A DNA stretch of 64,000 nucleotides from Megaleporinus macrocephalus (GCA_021613375.1 CM038709.1:35930428-35994427); one strand, 5' to 3'. Positions 33,141-46,375 are shown, counted from the first letter of the stretch. Numbers and translations: made by a program. Notes: generated from the letters alone by a model not told the origin.

Positions 33141-36100
33141 AAGCTAACATTGAAGGTATTAATGAGTCTGGACAGAGTCATTAGCATTTGCACCTATTCA
33201 CTTCAGTGGTTTTCTGTGTGCTGCATGTACATCAAAAAATGGTATGTGGCCAAATTAAATCTAGTGAATATTGAATATTTGTAATTTTGAGATTGTTGTA
33301 ATCATATTTTACAATTATTTATTAAAATTAAATTATGATTTTCTAATGTACCTGTTGTATGTGGTTTTTCTAAGTGAAATGATGTCCCTGTAATGGCAAT
33401 TTTGCTTGTTGTTAGAAATATAAAAGTCAAATGTATCTGCTAATATAACACATCTAGAAAGCAGTCTAGACATGAGAGAAATTAAAATGAGAAATATTGG
33501 ATATATAGACTACTTTTAAAATCATTTTACGAGATATAATTTTTTTGCAGTGTAGGGCCCGACCAATGTAAACCTTTGTGGGATAAATTTTCAGATGCAA
33601 TTTTATATTTTGATTTTACACAGTAGTCCCAGTTAACAGTGCTTTACTGACAGATACAATTATTTATGACAGACTTTGTTTAAGCACATTTGTAACTGAT
33701 GACAGTCTAAAGGGTTACAGGTGTTAGTTAGCTACCCTATAATTAGCAGTTTAAGGACACCAGCTTTAAATAAGTAGCAAGCAGTAGCTAGCTCAAAAAC
33801 TCCTAGCTTGCATCCATTGGCATAGGAACTGGGCAGGATGCGTGCACGTGTCCCACCCAATATTAGAAACAGGTAGATTTGAACCACCCAAAAATTTAAC
33901 TTAAAAAATAAATTAATATAAAAAAATCTTTTATTTTAAAATCACGTTTTGGCAGCCTTCACAACTGGTTCTGGTTATTAGGTGATCGCGCCAGTTTTAA
34001 ACGCAAGGTCAGTGATGAGAGCAATGAATAGCTATGATGACCATATATACTACAATAAAACAGCTTTTGTATAATGTGTTGTTATGATAACAGACTAGGA
34101 GGGTTTGGGTTAGCTAACGTTTATATTAACGTTTGTCAGAAAGCACTCTGAAACGTAAAGTTACATTACTCTCTGGCCACATTCCAAAAGAAGTTCTTTT
34201 GATAGTGCAGTATGTAATGTTCCAGATTGTGCTGAGACCCCACCCTTGAAAACAAAACTGAATTACCACATTCGGTCAAATATTTTGTTATATTGCTCAC
34301 AGCTTGATGTATTCTCTTGGGTAAATGAACGGCATGTTTATTATTATGAGAGTTACTATTCATATTTTTACCAGTAACCAGAGTTGTCCTCATCCATAAC
34401 TACTCTGTTTAAACATTGCTTTCTCTTATTATTTGACAAGAAAAGCAGGTCATTTTAAATACAAGTCTACAAAGAAATGCTTTTTGACAGCCAACAGCAT
34501 ATGTACCACTTCCCCCCGATTGTACCCACTTCAAGCTGAAAGTATGAGGTGATGTTGACCTGGTGCTTCTGTTTATGGTTAAAATTGAAAAGAATGTGAG
34601 AGAATACTGCACTAAGCCTTGAACTGAACTTGGCTTTGAAGCCTGTGGGGGAACTATACATCAAGCAGAAGTAAGGGAAAAGCTGGTGGGATGCTCTGAA
34701 TAGCACAGTCTATCACTCTGTGCTAGTAATGCCATATGTGTCCAAGATTGCTAACAAACACACTGTATGGTTGGTTATTCCCATATGACATGAGCAGCCA
34801 CTTTAATACAAACTCCATACCTGGCAGATCTGCTGTGCTGGTGTACATTTAGAGAATGTAGCCAATACGTTTATAGACAATTATTGCTCTTCGCCAATGT
34901 TTAGTCATATTACAAAGAAAACCACCCTTATTTACAATGTAGCTGAGCATTATACAAAAAAATGGATTCAGGAGAGTAAGCATACATTTATGATAGGGAA
35001 AGTATATAAAAAAAATAAATAAGACTAAATATTATTAAAACAACATAGACAAACTATTGGGCCTATTGGTTATATACTATGTTAGTAAATCAAATAAATA
35101 GGATAAGAACAATGATATACTCTTATAAAAAAATAATAAGAGTGTTTCTCTTAAAAATAGCCCATTGTTGTCATATCGGATTACTTTCTGTGTTGATCAC
35201 TTTTCAATATTTTAATGTTGCATAGGTGTCAGAAAAGAAAAGTAGTATTGTACCATCTCCTAATATAAGAATACAAACACAGACATGCTATACAGCCCAT
35301 AAAGTCTAAGACAGCCAGGTGAACGTAATGCAAAGTATGAGCAGAAAGCTCTGCTCAGTAAGTCTGTCAACGGAAAACTGATCCAGACTGTGAAAGGGAC
35401 TGGTCCAGTGATCTGTGGTCAGAGTGTGGCAGGAAAACATGCTGCATAGACAGGCAAGGAGGAAAGCTGTTTGACCCTAATGGCAGCCCTTTAGAGGAAA
35501 GCAGCTAGGCTGGATCCATATGATCACCTTTTTCCAGTGGGGAGATTGATTTTATGGTAATTAAATCCAATAATACGCAGGCAAAGGCTATGAACCCACC
35601 GGCCATATGGAGAGTGAGGGTTGTCTTAGATATCCAAAGCTCCTGTGACCTTTTGTCCTTGACAGTAACATATTCACATAAAGCCAATTGGATGCCATGT
35701 ATGTGCTCGGCATCCAGCTCAACCTCAGCGACCAAATGATCCAGCACTTTTTGGGCTGCTATGCCAAAATATTTATGTTTCTGTTATCCTGGAGGCACTT
35801 GGTCCTCAAAAAGATCTAAAAACACATCCATAGTCATGTGACAGTTTCTCTTAGCAAATGTCAGCTACCTCCTAAAGAGACCAATGCTCTAAATGCCAGA
35901 TTTATTTTTGTTTATTTGTTTTAATTGCCTTATGTTCATTGTAGCGATGGACTGCACCACTAAGATAATATATATTTTTGTCTGCGAAAGATTCTTACCA
36001 TAACAATAGGGAAGCTTTTAACTAGTCACAGCAGCATAACATCAATCAGCATTTATCTCAACAAATTTAAATTCTATTTTTATCTCCATATGAAGCCTAA

Positions 36101-38205
36101 AAGTGCAGTAGTATATACAGTGGCACTTTATACATCATACACAGAAGTTTAGCGACTGTTTTTGATGGGTTTCTGGGGTTGGGGGGTTTGAGGTCTTAAA
36201 AGAGGCCTCACCCTTCTTTTGAAACTCTCACCACCCTTTACATCTTTATTAATTTGATTTAAATGAATCACCCAAGATGTATGTTATACATACATTATTC
36301 CTACTAGTGTATTTGATTCCCCATCAAAAACAATTTGATCACTGATACAAAACAATTTGATATTGTAGGGTATAATTACCTTATGGCACTTAAGTTGGCT
36401 GAGGATGGCCTACTAGAACGAGAAAACTAAATTTGACAGACATGCTAATGACATGATGTATAGAAGAAGGTAGTCTTTAAAAACATGCTCACAACAAACA
36501 TTCCTTCAGGAAACATGGTGACATGGCTGAATTTAGCTGGAGCAAAAGTAAGTGCAAAAAAACATACACATACACTGTTCCAACAGTATAGGGACAATGG
36601 TGTTTCTAGTTTAATTGGCCAAACAGTGCAAAAATGTTTAGTGATGTGAGGTAGGGGGGCTTTGATTTATAGTTGCTTAAAAAAAACCTGTTTAGAAATT
36701 CTTATTGAATGTTTCAGTGCTATTTGTTAAATAAATTCTTTTGTACTATATTATAATGTACTTCCTTTAAACAAGAGGCAGATCATCCAAGCAGGTAAAA
36801 AGTACAAGGACAGGAAGGGTTGTTGATGCCAGATGGATGGCATAATTAATTTGAATATTTAGTTTTGAAATATTTAACAAAATTCTTTTAATCTTCAACC
36901 TTGGAGGGAAATCAGAATATTTATTGACATTAAAAACTTGCATCTCTTAAAATAGCTAAATAATTTAATTGAATAAATTAAGTAATAAATACAAAAACAA
37001 ATAGGCTGTTGCAATATAGGCATCAGTTAGATTAATTGAGCACAGGCAAAACACACTTCCAATGAAGACCACATTTGTGTTTGTAAGTAGAAGAGGAGGT
37101 ATTTTGTTTTGGGTTTGAGGACTATAACTCGATTTTTGGGTATTGTTATTGGTCTAGCCATGCTCTCATTTGGAATTGGCCTTGACTTGGACTAGGACCC
37201 CTTTTAGACTTGTACTGGACTCTACAAAAGTGGCCTCAACTACAGCCCAATGGTATAGCCAGCGTAGTGTCAAGGGTCCATCTCATTAGTGTTATTGTCA
37301 TGTTAACATGTCCCGTTTCTGCCAGAGGAGATTAAATTCTCCTTTAAAATCACACAGTCCTCACTTCATTTATATTTCCATTGATGTCATGTAAATCTCC
37401 AGTACTGTTTGTAGAGAAACAGCCACTTATCAGGATGCTGCCACCTTTATACACCTTTAAACGCTTTTGTGTAAATATCTAGCTTCTTTATTAGCAGATG
37501 AGTTTGATGTGGGATCTAGATGAACAGAGACTAACAATGCAGTGCCCCTCAATGCCTATTGTTCTCTATGTTGCAGACGTTGCTGCTGCTTTTTGGTCGT
37601 CCAGTGACTATTTTTTTAGGTGACTGAGAGTCTTGAATTGCATTGCATATTATTGATCTAATTGTACTGACAGGATTGTTTTAATGTTGGTCAGTTTATT
37701 CACTCTGTTCTGGTCAACAGCCATCTTGCTAGTAGTCCCAACCCTACGCTGCAGTGTCTGTTTATACAATTGTGTTCTGTTTATACCATTTTAGCAAGTT
37801 TACAAAGCTTTACAAAGACCTTTACAAAGCCCTTTTAACTTCACCCTGATTGCTACTTGTTGCATGAAATCTTCCCAGCCAGTAGCAAAGTCCTTATTGA
37901 TGACACAAATTGCAGTTTGCACAAGAGCATTTTTATTACTTAGCATTGATTTGTGGAGTGTAAAAATTTTTACTTGACATGGATTAAACCTAGTTCTGGA
38001 CTACACAGGATTCTGAATAGAAATTACCATTAAGAAGAAAGACTTATACCTATAAATCTATTTAAAGACATTCATTCTAAAAAGAGTTCCAATGGCCTAC
38101 AATTACCTCTATTTAAATGTGTTTTTTATTTAAGAAATAAAGTCTAGTTCATAGAGATGTACAAACCTGAGCCAAATCAGTTTTCCATCTAACAGCATCT
38201 GCTTC
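33141..38205. other. Long unassigned stretch, mostly AT-rich
   Basis: No gene was recognised. A short fragment of the ccactttatta dispersed repeat lies at about 34785-34880 ('cagccactttaatacaaact'). The two opposing open frames at 35505-35747 (80 and 61 codons) have no family match. Elsewhere only poly-A and AT-rich runs were seen. Confidence 0.4.
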
Positions 38206-38209
38206 CCAA

Positions 38210-38830
38210 CAGACCACTTAAATCTCCCTCTTGACAGATTGACAAGTGCGTTTTGCCTTTCTTCACAGAAGCATGTGCATGTATCCCACAAAATTTTCAG
38301 GGCAGACTGACAGGCAACTATACAGAGAGAAAGGTGTCAGTGTGTGTGTGTGAGTATGTGTGCATGCGGTTACACTCCCCATCTCCCCACCATCCCTGGC
38401 AAGCTCATGATGTGCCATTTCTCCTCATGGCGAGCTGGAAAACTACTTTGGCTCTCTCCCTCCATGCTTCCCTCTAGAAAATACGGCAACAGAAGGCTGA
38501 CAGTGGAGGCTATTGTGATGAATAGCCTTTTAAAACGATGAAGTACCACGCCACCGCTGTTTTTTTTCTTTTCCCTTTCTCCCCCCCTTCCTTTTTCTCC
38601 CACCGCCTGATGGATTGGCTCTTGGCTGGCGAGCGTCAACGGCATTAGCCACGGGACTTCAGGACTGACGGAACACACGGCATCTGCAGCAGCCTTTCTA
38701 TCAAAGCGCACGCTCCTTTCTACAACGCGCGTTCGGATACCGTGCGGTAACATGACTGAGATAATAATTATGAACAACTGCGCTCATCATGGCCCATTTT
38801 ATCAGGCGCTGAGCGCATTGTGGAGACGCT
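38210..38830. promoter_or_regulatory. Candidate regulatory block with GT repeat at its left part
   Basis: A short TG run (about 38337-38352) is followed by complex, CpG-containing sequence to about 38830 ('caacgcgcgttcggataccg', 'caggcgctgagcgcattgtg'). A 135-codon minus-strand frame overlaps it but is Arg/Lys/Gly-rich and interrupted by a poly-Lys-like run from the T-rich tract; it does not look like a protein domain. Confidence 0.4.
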
Positions 38831-38916
38831 CTGTTTGGTTAAGCAGAAATTAGGCATTTGGTACATGAACGCACCAAAAGTTTGGAAGCCACCAGCAATG
38901 TTTTGAAGCCATTTCA

Positions 38917-39178
38917 CACTTTGTAGTTCCACAATTACTGATTGAAGTCCATCTGATTCTTTGTATACTTTGTTACTCTGTTCTTTAATGGTCAAGACGC
39001 CCACAGGTCCACCACAGAAAAGGTATTGTTTGAGTGGTGGATCTTTTACCCAAGATCCACTACCCAAATAATACCGGCTCTGTGGTGGTCTGGTGGAGGT
39101 CCTGACCATTGAAGAACAGGGTAACAAGGAGAAACAGATAGGCTACAGTTTGTAATTGTTGAACTACACAGTGTTAAA
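38917..39178. repeat. Palindromic copy of a dispersed repeat
   Basis: The left arm (38917-39051) and right arm (39052-39178) are inverted copies: 'gtggtggatctt' pairs with 'aagatccactac' at the centre, 'ccaccacagaaaaggtatt' with 'aataccggctctgtggtgg', 'ctgttctttaatggtca' with 'tgaccattgaagaacag', and 'cactttgtagttcca' with 'tgaactacacagtg'. One related arm also lies at the right edge of the window. The family is a dispersed otophysan-type repeat. Confidence 0.8.
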
Positions 39179-39259
39179 TTGTAAGTGGAGCTAATAAAAT
39201 GATTAATGAGTGTAGATACAAGGTGAAAGTTTCAAGGTGAAGCTTTCAATGCTTTGATT

Positions 39260-40065
39260 GTACAGATATAATGTAGCTTATTAAGGTAATGAAGTCAGGA
39301 TCATCCGAATGGAGAAATCAGATTAGAGCCGAAAATTTCAGAACTCAGGAGCTAATTTCAATAACAATCAGTATAATGGACACTGTTGCTGCAGAGGTGT
39401 GGTCAAGATAGTTAACAAACATACTGCTGTTTGTTAACCATGTTTATTTGGAAAGTCATTGTTGCTACCGAACGTTTAGCCCACAGCCTGCATTTAATTG
39501 ATACGGTCATGTATCTGCCAAAGCAGAGGTCAGTGTCCACTTCTGTCTTTCCTGTCACTGAAAAACAACAAACTCCAAAACTCATTATACAATGTGCAAA
39601 TGCTTGATGCATGAAATGAATGTAAGCCTACATCTGTCTCCACTGTTCACATGAGCTTTGAATGGTGATGACAGCATTATGATTTTTTCATACTTCACTT
39701 GTTTCTAGTAACTTTCGGGAAGCTGTAATTAAGTACATGATAGGTGTAGAGAATGAGGTGGATAAATTTACCTTACATTATACTGCTCTTATCAAGCCTT
39801 TTCCAGCCCAGCTTGTAATTAACTCTCCGCTCATTATTAGTTTATTAATCAGTTACTAAAAGGAACTAGGCACATTATACATCATAATCTTCTGCACAAC
39901 GTTATTGCACAACTTTATTAAGCCTCGTCAATTTTTGAAGGCAATAACTGCTCCCTATCAAACAATGACTAAAGACAATTAAACTTTTTTTTATTGCGTA
40001 ATGTAAAATGTATATTGGAATATAATATGGTGTTAGATGTTTTAGTTATACAGGTGTCAAGCACA
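39260..40065. other. Unassigned DNA
   Basis: AT-rich with no gene or repeat family recognised. Confidence 0.4.
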
Positions 40066-40069
40066 TAGT

Positions 40070-40825
40070 CATGCAGTCTCCACGGTCAAACACTGGCCAT
40101 AAAAAGGGATATTCTAAAGAGGTCAGTGACTTTAAACATAGCACTGTGATAGGATGCCATCACTTTTACTAATTCTGTCCTGAACAACTGCTATTACTAT
40201 TATTAAAATGAAGGCGTTTAGGAGTAACAGTAGCTTAGCCACCGAGCGGTAGACCACATAAACTCACAAAGTGGATCTGCCAAGTGCTGTAAAATCACCA
40301 ATATTTGGTTACATTAGTCGCAGTTAGAGTTAGAAACTGCCCACAGAAGCAACAAAAACATATGCATCAAGAGCATGGCATGGGTTTCCATGGCCGAGCA
40401 GCTGCACACTACGTGTAATGCCAAGCATCGACTGGTGTATAGCCACCACTGGACTCTGGAGTGATTAATGATGCTTCACTATCTGGCTTCACTCTGATAA
40501 TGCAACAGTAAATGTTACAAAATTATATGCTTCAAACTTTGCACAGCAGTTTCTTGTTCCAGCATGACCGTGTACCTGTGCACAAAGTCAGCTCCAAAAA
40601 GACATCGTTTGAGGAGTTTGGTGTTAAGAGCCCTGCACAGAGCTCTGAACTCAAGTGCTCAAATGCTTAAAAATGCTCTTTTCCAACATCAGTGCCTGAC
40701 CTCACAAATTCCTACAGACAAAAAAAAAAGAGTGTAGACTGTTATAGCTGTCATATTCCATCTTAAGGTCCATAGTTTTGGAATGGGATGGGATCTAGGT
40801 ATGATGATCCAGTACATATAGGAAT
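40070..40825 (+). pseudogene. Tc1-like transposon relic (same family as 18.8-19.7 kb)
   Basis: Ordered family landmarks are present: 'gtgataggatgccat' near 40145, 'gagcggtagaccacataaac' near 40244, 'gggtttccatggccgagcag' (40382-40401), 'ccaccactggactctgg' (40443-40459), 'gttcttgttccagcatgacc'-like sequence near 40550 and 'caacatcagtgcctgacctc' (40685-40704). The stretch between the first catalytic block and the glutamine/asparagine-aspartate block is deleted, as in the 19-kb copy, and stops abound. It is inactive. Confidence 0.8.
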
Positions 40826-41902
40826 AATGGCCATCACAACATCATAGGCTTCAGTTATAATGTTATGATTAAGTAAAGATTATGGTTATGACTGCAATGT
40901 ATATTACACAAATCATAATAAATTGCTTTGAAAATGAATGCCTATTTTCTGTTTAATTAAATGGTAATAATCCAGCCAGTTAACTGCCTGCCTGCTTCTG
41001 CCTTTAAGAGGGTTAGTAATACAAATAAAAGTGATTAGAAAGTGAAAGAAAATGATTAATTAATTATAGTTACTGTTTTTTTAATGAGTAACCCCATTAA
41101 TTAGATTAATTAACTACTGACTTTACAAGATAATTAGAATTTCTCCTTATACAACTTCAGGACTTATTGGGCTGCTGGAACCAAACCACTTTTCGTAAAG
41201 AACTAGGTTCAGGACACTTACTTTTCCTATCAGAACAAATCAGAATTTTCATTTCAGCTGGGGGGCATTTTAAAGCCTTTGTGAGTTGGTGTTCTGTGAA
41301 AGGAACAGCAGCTCACTGATCCAGTAAAAATGCTTTACTGTGATACATAAACTAATACACAGTAACAATGCTGCTACACTGTGTGAATATGCAAAATGTC
41401 AGTTTAAATATTTCGTACCACACTAAACTATGATCACTTTCAGACCTACCTCGGTTGGTGCAGAGCTGTGGAACAGCCTGTTTTAGCATCAGATTCGCAT
41501 GAAACCAAAGGAACATAAAGGAACAGAGATACTTGGGTTCCCATGGACAGCAACCTTGTTTTATTCAAATTGGTAAACCAATCACTAAGATGTCTATTAA
41601 AGTGTATTACTACTGCAATGATTGTGATACTCATACAGTAAGACAATAACTGCCTCTATTTTCTATTAGCAGAGCGCTTGCTTCTCTGCTAAATTGGTGC
41701 AGACTTCAGAAAATGAACTACGATTAAAAACAGCCTGATGTTCCTCAGAGATGTGAGCTAGCAGAGCATGCTATTTGGGGTTGAACTCAGTGGCAGGTCA
41801 AAACAAACACTAACATTGTTTATGAATAAATTCAAAGAGACATCTAGCATATTATTTAAAACTCACATTTTTATTGAAATTGTTCTTTGTATTATTTGTT
41901 CT

Positions 41903-41937
41903 CTGATGTTCTACATAGAAGGTATGTAGAACATCAG
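41903..41937. repeat. Perfect 14-bp hairpin, 7-nt loop
   Basis: 'ctgatgttctacat' (41903-41916) and 'atgtagaacatcag' (41924-41937) are exact reverse complements around 'agaaggt'. Confidence 0.8.
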
Positions 41938-42154
41938 GGTGAAAAATGGCAATATGTGGTTTTACATGCCCATTTACACCGTATGATTACTTCCTAGAAT
42001 GAAACAAACTGTTTTCACTCTTATTAATATTTTGCTGAGGTCTTCTTTGATTGGCTGGTTTAGAAGTAAAATGTTGAAAGAAAAACAGGCAGGAAAATGA
42101 AATAACCCTCAACATCTGACAAAGTAAATTAAAAATTGATACTCACTATGAGAC

Positions 42155-42460
42155 TTATTTTACATTTTCATTTGAGGCATGTAGCAGACGCTCATATCCA
42201 GAGTGCCTTGTGTTAAGTCAGAGTATGTATCCCTATCTAGTGCAAACAAGTTTAAGTCCAAACTACCCTTGTGCTCAAACACGGCCACAAACAAGTGTCA
42301 GTGCTGATACCTAGAAAGAGCAATTATCTCTAAAACCAGCAAAACAACCTGGTAGCAAGCAGTCTAAGCCAAAAGTATTTAAGTAATTAAAAACTCAAGC
42401 CTACCTTACCAGCGGAGAAAACAAATCCAATCAGGACACACTAGCACATTTTAAGATGAT
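42155..42460 (+). repeat. Probable dispersed fish repeat (gcagacgctcatatccagag type)
   Basis: 'catgtagcagacgctcatat' followed by 'ccagagtgcctt' resembles a repeat motif scattered widely in fish genomes ('gcagacgctyttatccagag'). Only the first hundred bases or so match well from memory; the right boundary is a guess. Confidence 0.45.
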
Positions 42461-43099
42461 CTGCTCCAACCAGCAAACAGTAGTAAAAAAAAATAAAATA
42501 AAATCACCCTACTTACAGTTACTCTTGGGGTCGTGATGCTAATAAAGGTGTAACTGCTCATCTCTTCAGTCTTTTTAGTGTTAAACACTGAGTAAAGCTA
42601 TTCTATATATTTTAAGGTTTAAGAAACTGTCCAGAGTGAAATGTGCAGACAACCTTTAGTTGATGCCACATTTACATTTTAATGGCTATGGAACACTTGA
42701 TTAAGAAGCTGGTGAATAGGAAGTAACACCAACTATTTATTCCTGACAGCTTGGTTTACTGTAGGAATTAAAAGTGTCAACATCCCTTTCACAGCCTGGA
42801 ATGGTATATTTCCAAGTAGTCTACTATTTTCATAGCTGTTGTTTCTGAGTAATGTAATAGTTTAGGACTTTGGGATCGGCCCAATTTGCCATCCTCTTTT
42901 GTAAATGCAGGATTTGTATTTGACCAACAGTGTTTAAAGTAAACGGTAAGTCAGTTCTATGTACTGAACTCATCTTATTCATTTATGGCAATGTACATAC
43001 AGTTTTACATTTTTTTCGAGGTGTGGCATCACTCTTGTGTACAGGAAATAAATACAATACAGTTTTCTTCCATACACATGTCCCTATTTAATTGAAATG

Positions 43100-43640
43100 A
43101 ATCACCTGAACTTGTAAAGCACCGAATGCTGATGGAAGTGGTTATTTTGATTCCTTTCCATCTTGGGATTTCTTTCAACACAACACCATATTCACAAAAT
43201 GATTTGTTACCTGCATCTATACTGCGTGTGGACTAACCCGAATGCAGACTCGATTAAAGCTGCTCATGATCAAGGCTGTAGAGGAAGTTCAAAAACAGCT
43301 GGCTGGAAATAGAAGGATTTCTTTTCTCTTTCTGATTAACTGTGGGGGGTCTCTTTCTGCTTGTTTGTGCAGTATGCAGATGCAATCTAATTTAGTCTCC
43401 AAACGAGCTCCTTAAAAACCAGCGTGGTTAAGGAGCACAAAAAAAAGCTCTCAAAAAATTTTGGTCATGCTCTCCAGATCAGACGGTTCGCTTGTGCTTC
43501 AGACAGTAACATCATCACGCATGAATGGCTGATAATTAGTGCAAATAAGACCTAATCTAACTGCCCTATTCTGAAAATCACAGTTGCCAGGCTGACGGGT
43601 CTGCGGTGATGATGATCTACAAATCATACACTCTTTGAAG
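43100..43640. promoter_or_regulatory. Candidate conserved non-coding block
   Basis: Long complex stretch with homeobox-type words (GATTAAAGCTGC, CTGATAATTAGTGC, AATCTAATTTAGTC), dispersed CpGs and a GGTTAAGGAGC segment. No notable open frame occurs and no transposon motif is recognised. It ends about 200 bp before a Tc1 element. Confidence 0.35.
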
Positions 43641-43909
43641 TCCTTTTAACCCTTTTCACTGGAATAATGTGTTCATTTGTGACTAGCATGATTCTTTTAA
43701 GCAATAATTCAATCATGGGTTCCTCTCCCCCTGTTTACCAATGCAGCCATCATTTACTAATCAGCCCAGGACCTCTTCAGTTCATTTCAGTTTTATTTCA
43801 TTATGGCACGATAGGTTCATGCAGTAACCTTTTGCCACATTTCAGACTTCAAACAAAGATATAAAATTGTAATTTTTGTGAAGAATCAACAACAAGTGGG
43901 ACACAATCG

Positions 43910-44789
43910 TGAAGTGGAATGAAATTTATTGGATATTAAAAAACTAAAAAGTGGGGCGTGCAAAATTATTCGGCCCCCTTGTGTTAATACTTTGTAGCAC
44001 CACCTTTGCTGCAATTACAGCTGCAAGTCGCTTGGGGTGTGTCTCTATCAGTTTTGCACATTGAGAGACTGACATTTATGCCCATTCTTCCTTGCAAAAC
44101 AGCTCGAGCTCAGTGAGGTTGGATGGAGAGCGTTTGTGAATAGCAGATTTTAGCTCTTTCCACAGATTCTCGATTGGATTCAGGTCTAGACTTTGACTTG
44201 GCCATTCTAACACCTGGATACGTTTATTTGTGAACCCTTCCATTGTAGATTTTGCTTTATGTTGGGGATCATTGTCTTGTTGGAAAATAAGTCTCAGTCC
44301 CAGTCTCAGGTCTTTTGCAGACAACAGGTTTTCTTCCAGAATGGTCCTGTATTTGGCTCCATGCATCTTCCCATCAATTTTAACCATCTTCCCTGTCCCT
44401 GCTGAAGAAAAGCAGCCCCAGAGCATGATGCTGCCACAGTGGGGATGGTGTGTTCAGGGTGATAAGCTGTGTTGCTTTTATGCCAAACATAACGTTTTGC
44501 ATTGTGGCCAAAAAGTTCAATTTTGGTGTCATCTGACCAGAGCACCTTCTTCCACATGTTTGGTGTGTCTCCCAGGTGGCTTGTGGCAAACTTTAAATTC
44601 TCCTTGTTTGAGCTAAAAGTTTAGAGGGACGTCCGGGTCTTGGTAGATTTGCAGTGGTCTGATACTCCTTCCATTTCAATATGATCACTTGCACAGTGCT
44701 CCTGGAGATGTTTAAAGCTTGGGAAATATTTTTATATCCAAATCCATCTTTAAACTTCTCCACAACAGTATCTCGGACCTGCCTGGTGT
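43910..44789 (-). pseudogene. Tc1-like transposase, best preserved catalytic domain
   Basis: On the minus strand the N-terminal helix-turn-helix region is readable (about 44789-44620: YKNISQALNISRSTVQVII, then LPRPGRPSKL). An internal deletion near 44605 then joins it directly to the catalytic region: LWSDDTKIELFGHN (first Asp), FQQDNDPQHKAK (second Asp) and LDLNPIENLWKELK (Glu). A small deletion near 44430 shifts the frame and removes most of the conserved K-H-G-G block, and a premature TAA follows KEEWA near 44075, after which the frame continues. The left end at 43950-43980 ('gtgcaaaattattcggcccc') is element-terminal sequence; the other end is missing, cut at 44789. Confidence 0.9.
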
Positions 44790-46140
44790 CAAAAAATTTA
44801 ATAAATAAAAACAGTTTAATTAAATTTAAATTTAATTTAATTATCTACACAGTTGAGTCATGTCATCATGGCCATTAGCTAACATCGGACAACGGGCTGG
44901 GAGACGTAGTAAGCTGGTAGGTGCTCCGAAAAAGGTGATGAAATCATGCCTGGATTTAAAGAAGCATCCACGAAAGGCCGAACCCTTTATAAGTGAGGAT
45001 GGTCAAGGCCACAACAATGCATCAGCAAAACATCCAACAGTTGTTCCTCAGACATAGACAGCAATGATTTTAGGTATCTCACCCTCTGCAGTGTAAAATA
45101 TAAGTAACAGATTCAGGGAACTATACACAGTGAAAGTCATATGTCAACAATGCCCAGAAAAACTGCTGCCCTTACTGGACTTTGGCTCATCTGAAATTGA
45201 CTGCTTAGTAGAAACGTGTAAACGTGGTCTGACTAGTCGACCTTTCAGGTTGTTTATGAAAATTATGGTTTAGGAGGTAAACCATATGTAAGTAGGTTAC
45301 AAGTGATTTTGTATCATTTTTATTGGTCCATTCATCATTAAGTTTTAATAAGATAAAATGTGCAACTGTCCTGTTCAAATGACATAGAAATATTAAACGC
45401 TTCAGAAATTGACATACATGGTTTTCTTTGGACTGTGACAATATGCTGTTTTTGGGCTACACTTTCAAGGATGATGATTATTTTAGCATAACCAACACCA
45501 ATGAACATTCTGCACATGGTGTATAGCTGTTTAGCTGCATAACTATACTATTAAGCTATAAATATGACAACCAAGGGCCCATGCCGTTACACAAAGTCTA
45601 ACAAAAGAAAACATTTAAAATCAGTCCCCAAATGGTTGTTATGTGCTGCAAAAATGATCCTGCACCAAACCTTTTAAAATGTGCTGCAACATTACATTTG
45701 GAATAAGTGTATATTAATGAAAGTGTATGGTTCACACCACATATAAAGTCAATGAAGTCTATAATGCCGAACATAAAACAATATAAAGCAGCTGTTGTTA
45801 CATCTAAGCTTTGGATGTTATTTGTGATAAGACATGACATTAAGTGTTCTGTTGCTTGAGTATAGTGATATTTAATTCTTACTTATAATTTTTATTTTGG
45901 ATTTAGTTTTTCAAATTTGACTGTGCGGTTAAAGTGAGGAGAGTCAGCTTCATTTTTACGAGTACTTAGATCTACATTGGATGAACTAGATAGATATTAT
46001 GGTTCTTCATAATCAACCCTGTAAATTGGCTGCTTAGTTGTTTCTTGGCCAGTGTCAGTACATCATTAGCTTGTGCACAAGAGAGTTAACAAAAGATCTA
46101 GAGTCGATTCTACATGTGGCATCTGGAGTCTGTTGCTGTT
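44790..46140. other. Unassigned DNA, possibly more transposon debris
   Basis: The segment 44870-45220 ('gcatcagcaaaacatccaac', 'agtaacagattcagggaact') has the flavour of another Tc1-like 5' region but I cannot place it in a family. The remainder is AT-rich with no gene. Confidence 0.35.
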
Positions 46141-46149
46141 GTTTCTCAA

Positions 46150-46375
46150 CATGAGGACCAAAAATGTCAGAGCCAATGAAGGAAGCCATCATGAGACTGA
46201 GAAATCAGAATAAATCAATCAGAGACGCAGCCAAAAAATGAGACAGGCCAAAACCAACTATTTGGTGCACTGTCATGAGGCAGTGGCATAGACATGTCAG
46301 AGAATTTAGCAATAATAAACAACCTGGCACACCGTAGAAGACCACCAGAGAGGATATCCACTGCTACTTTAAAAT
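46150..46375 (+). pseudogene. Probable Tc1-like N-terminal relic
   Basis: Fragments such as 'cagccaaaaccaactatttg' and 'cacaccgtagaagaccacca' resemble the helix-turn-helix to GRP-K-x-T linker region of a fish Tc1 transposase. Too many frameshifts remain to define a frame. Confidence 0.45.

Noticed and set aside
38370..39127. Minus-strand open frames of 135 and 119 codons
   Set aside because: The first crosses a homopolymer-rich tract and the second lies within a palindromic dispersed repeat; neither resembles a protein family.
44230..44616. 128-codon plus-strand open frame
   Set aside because: It is the shadow of the Tc1-like transposase on the opposite strand.
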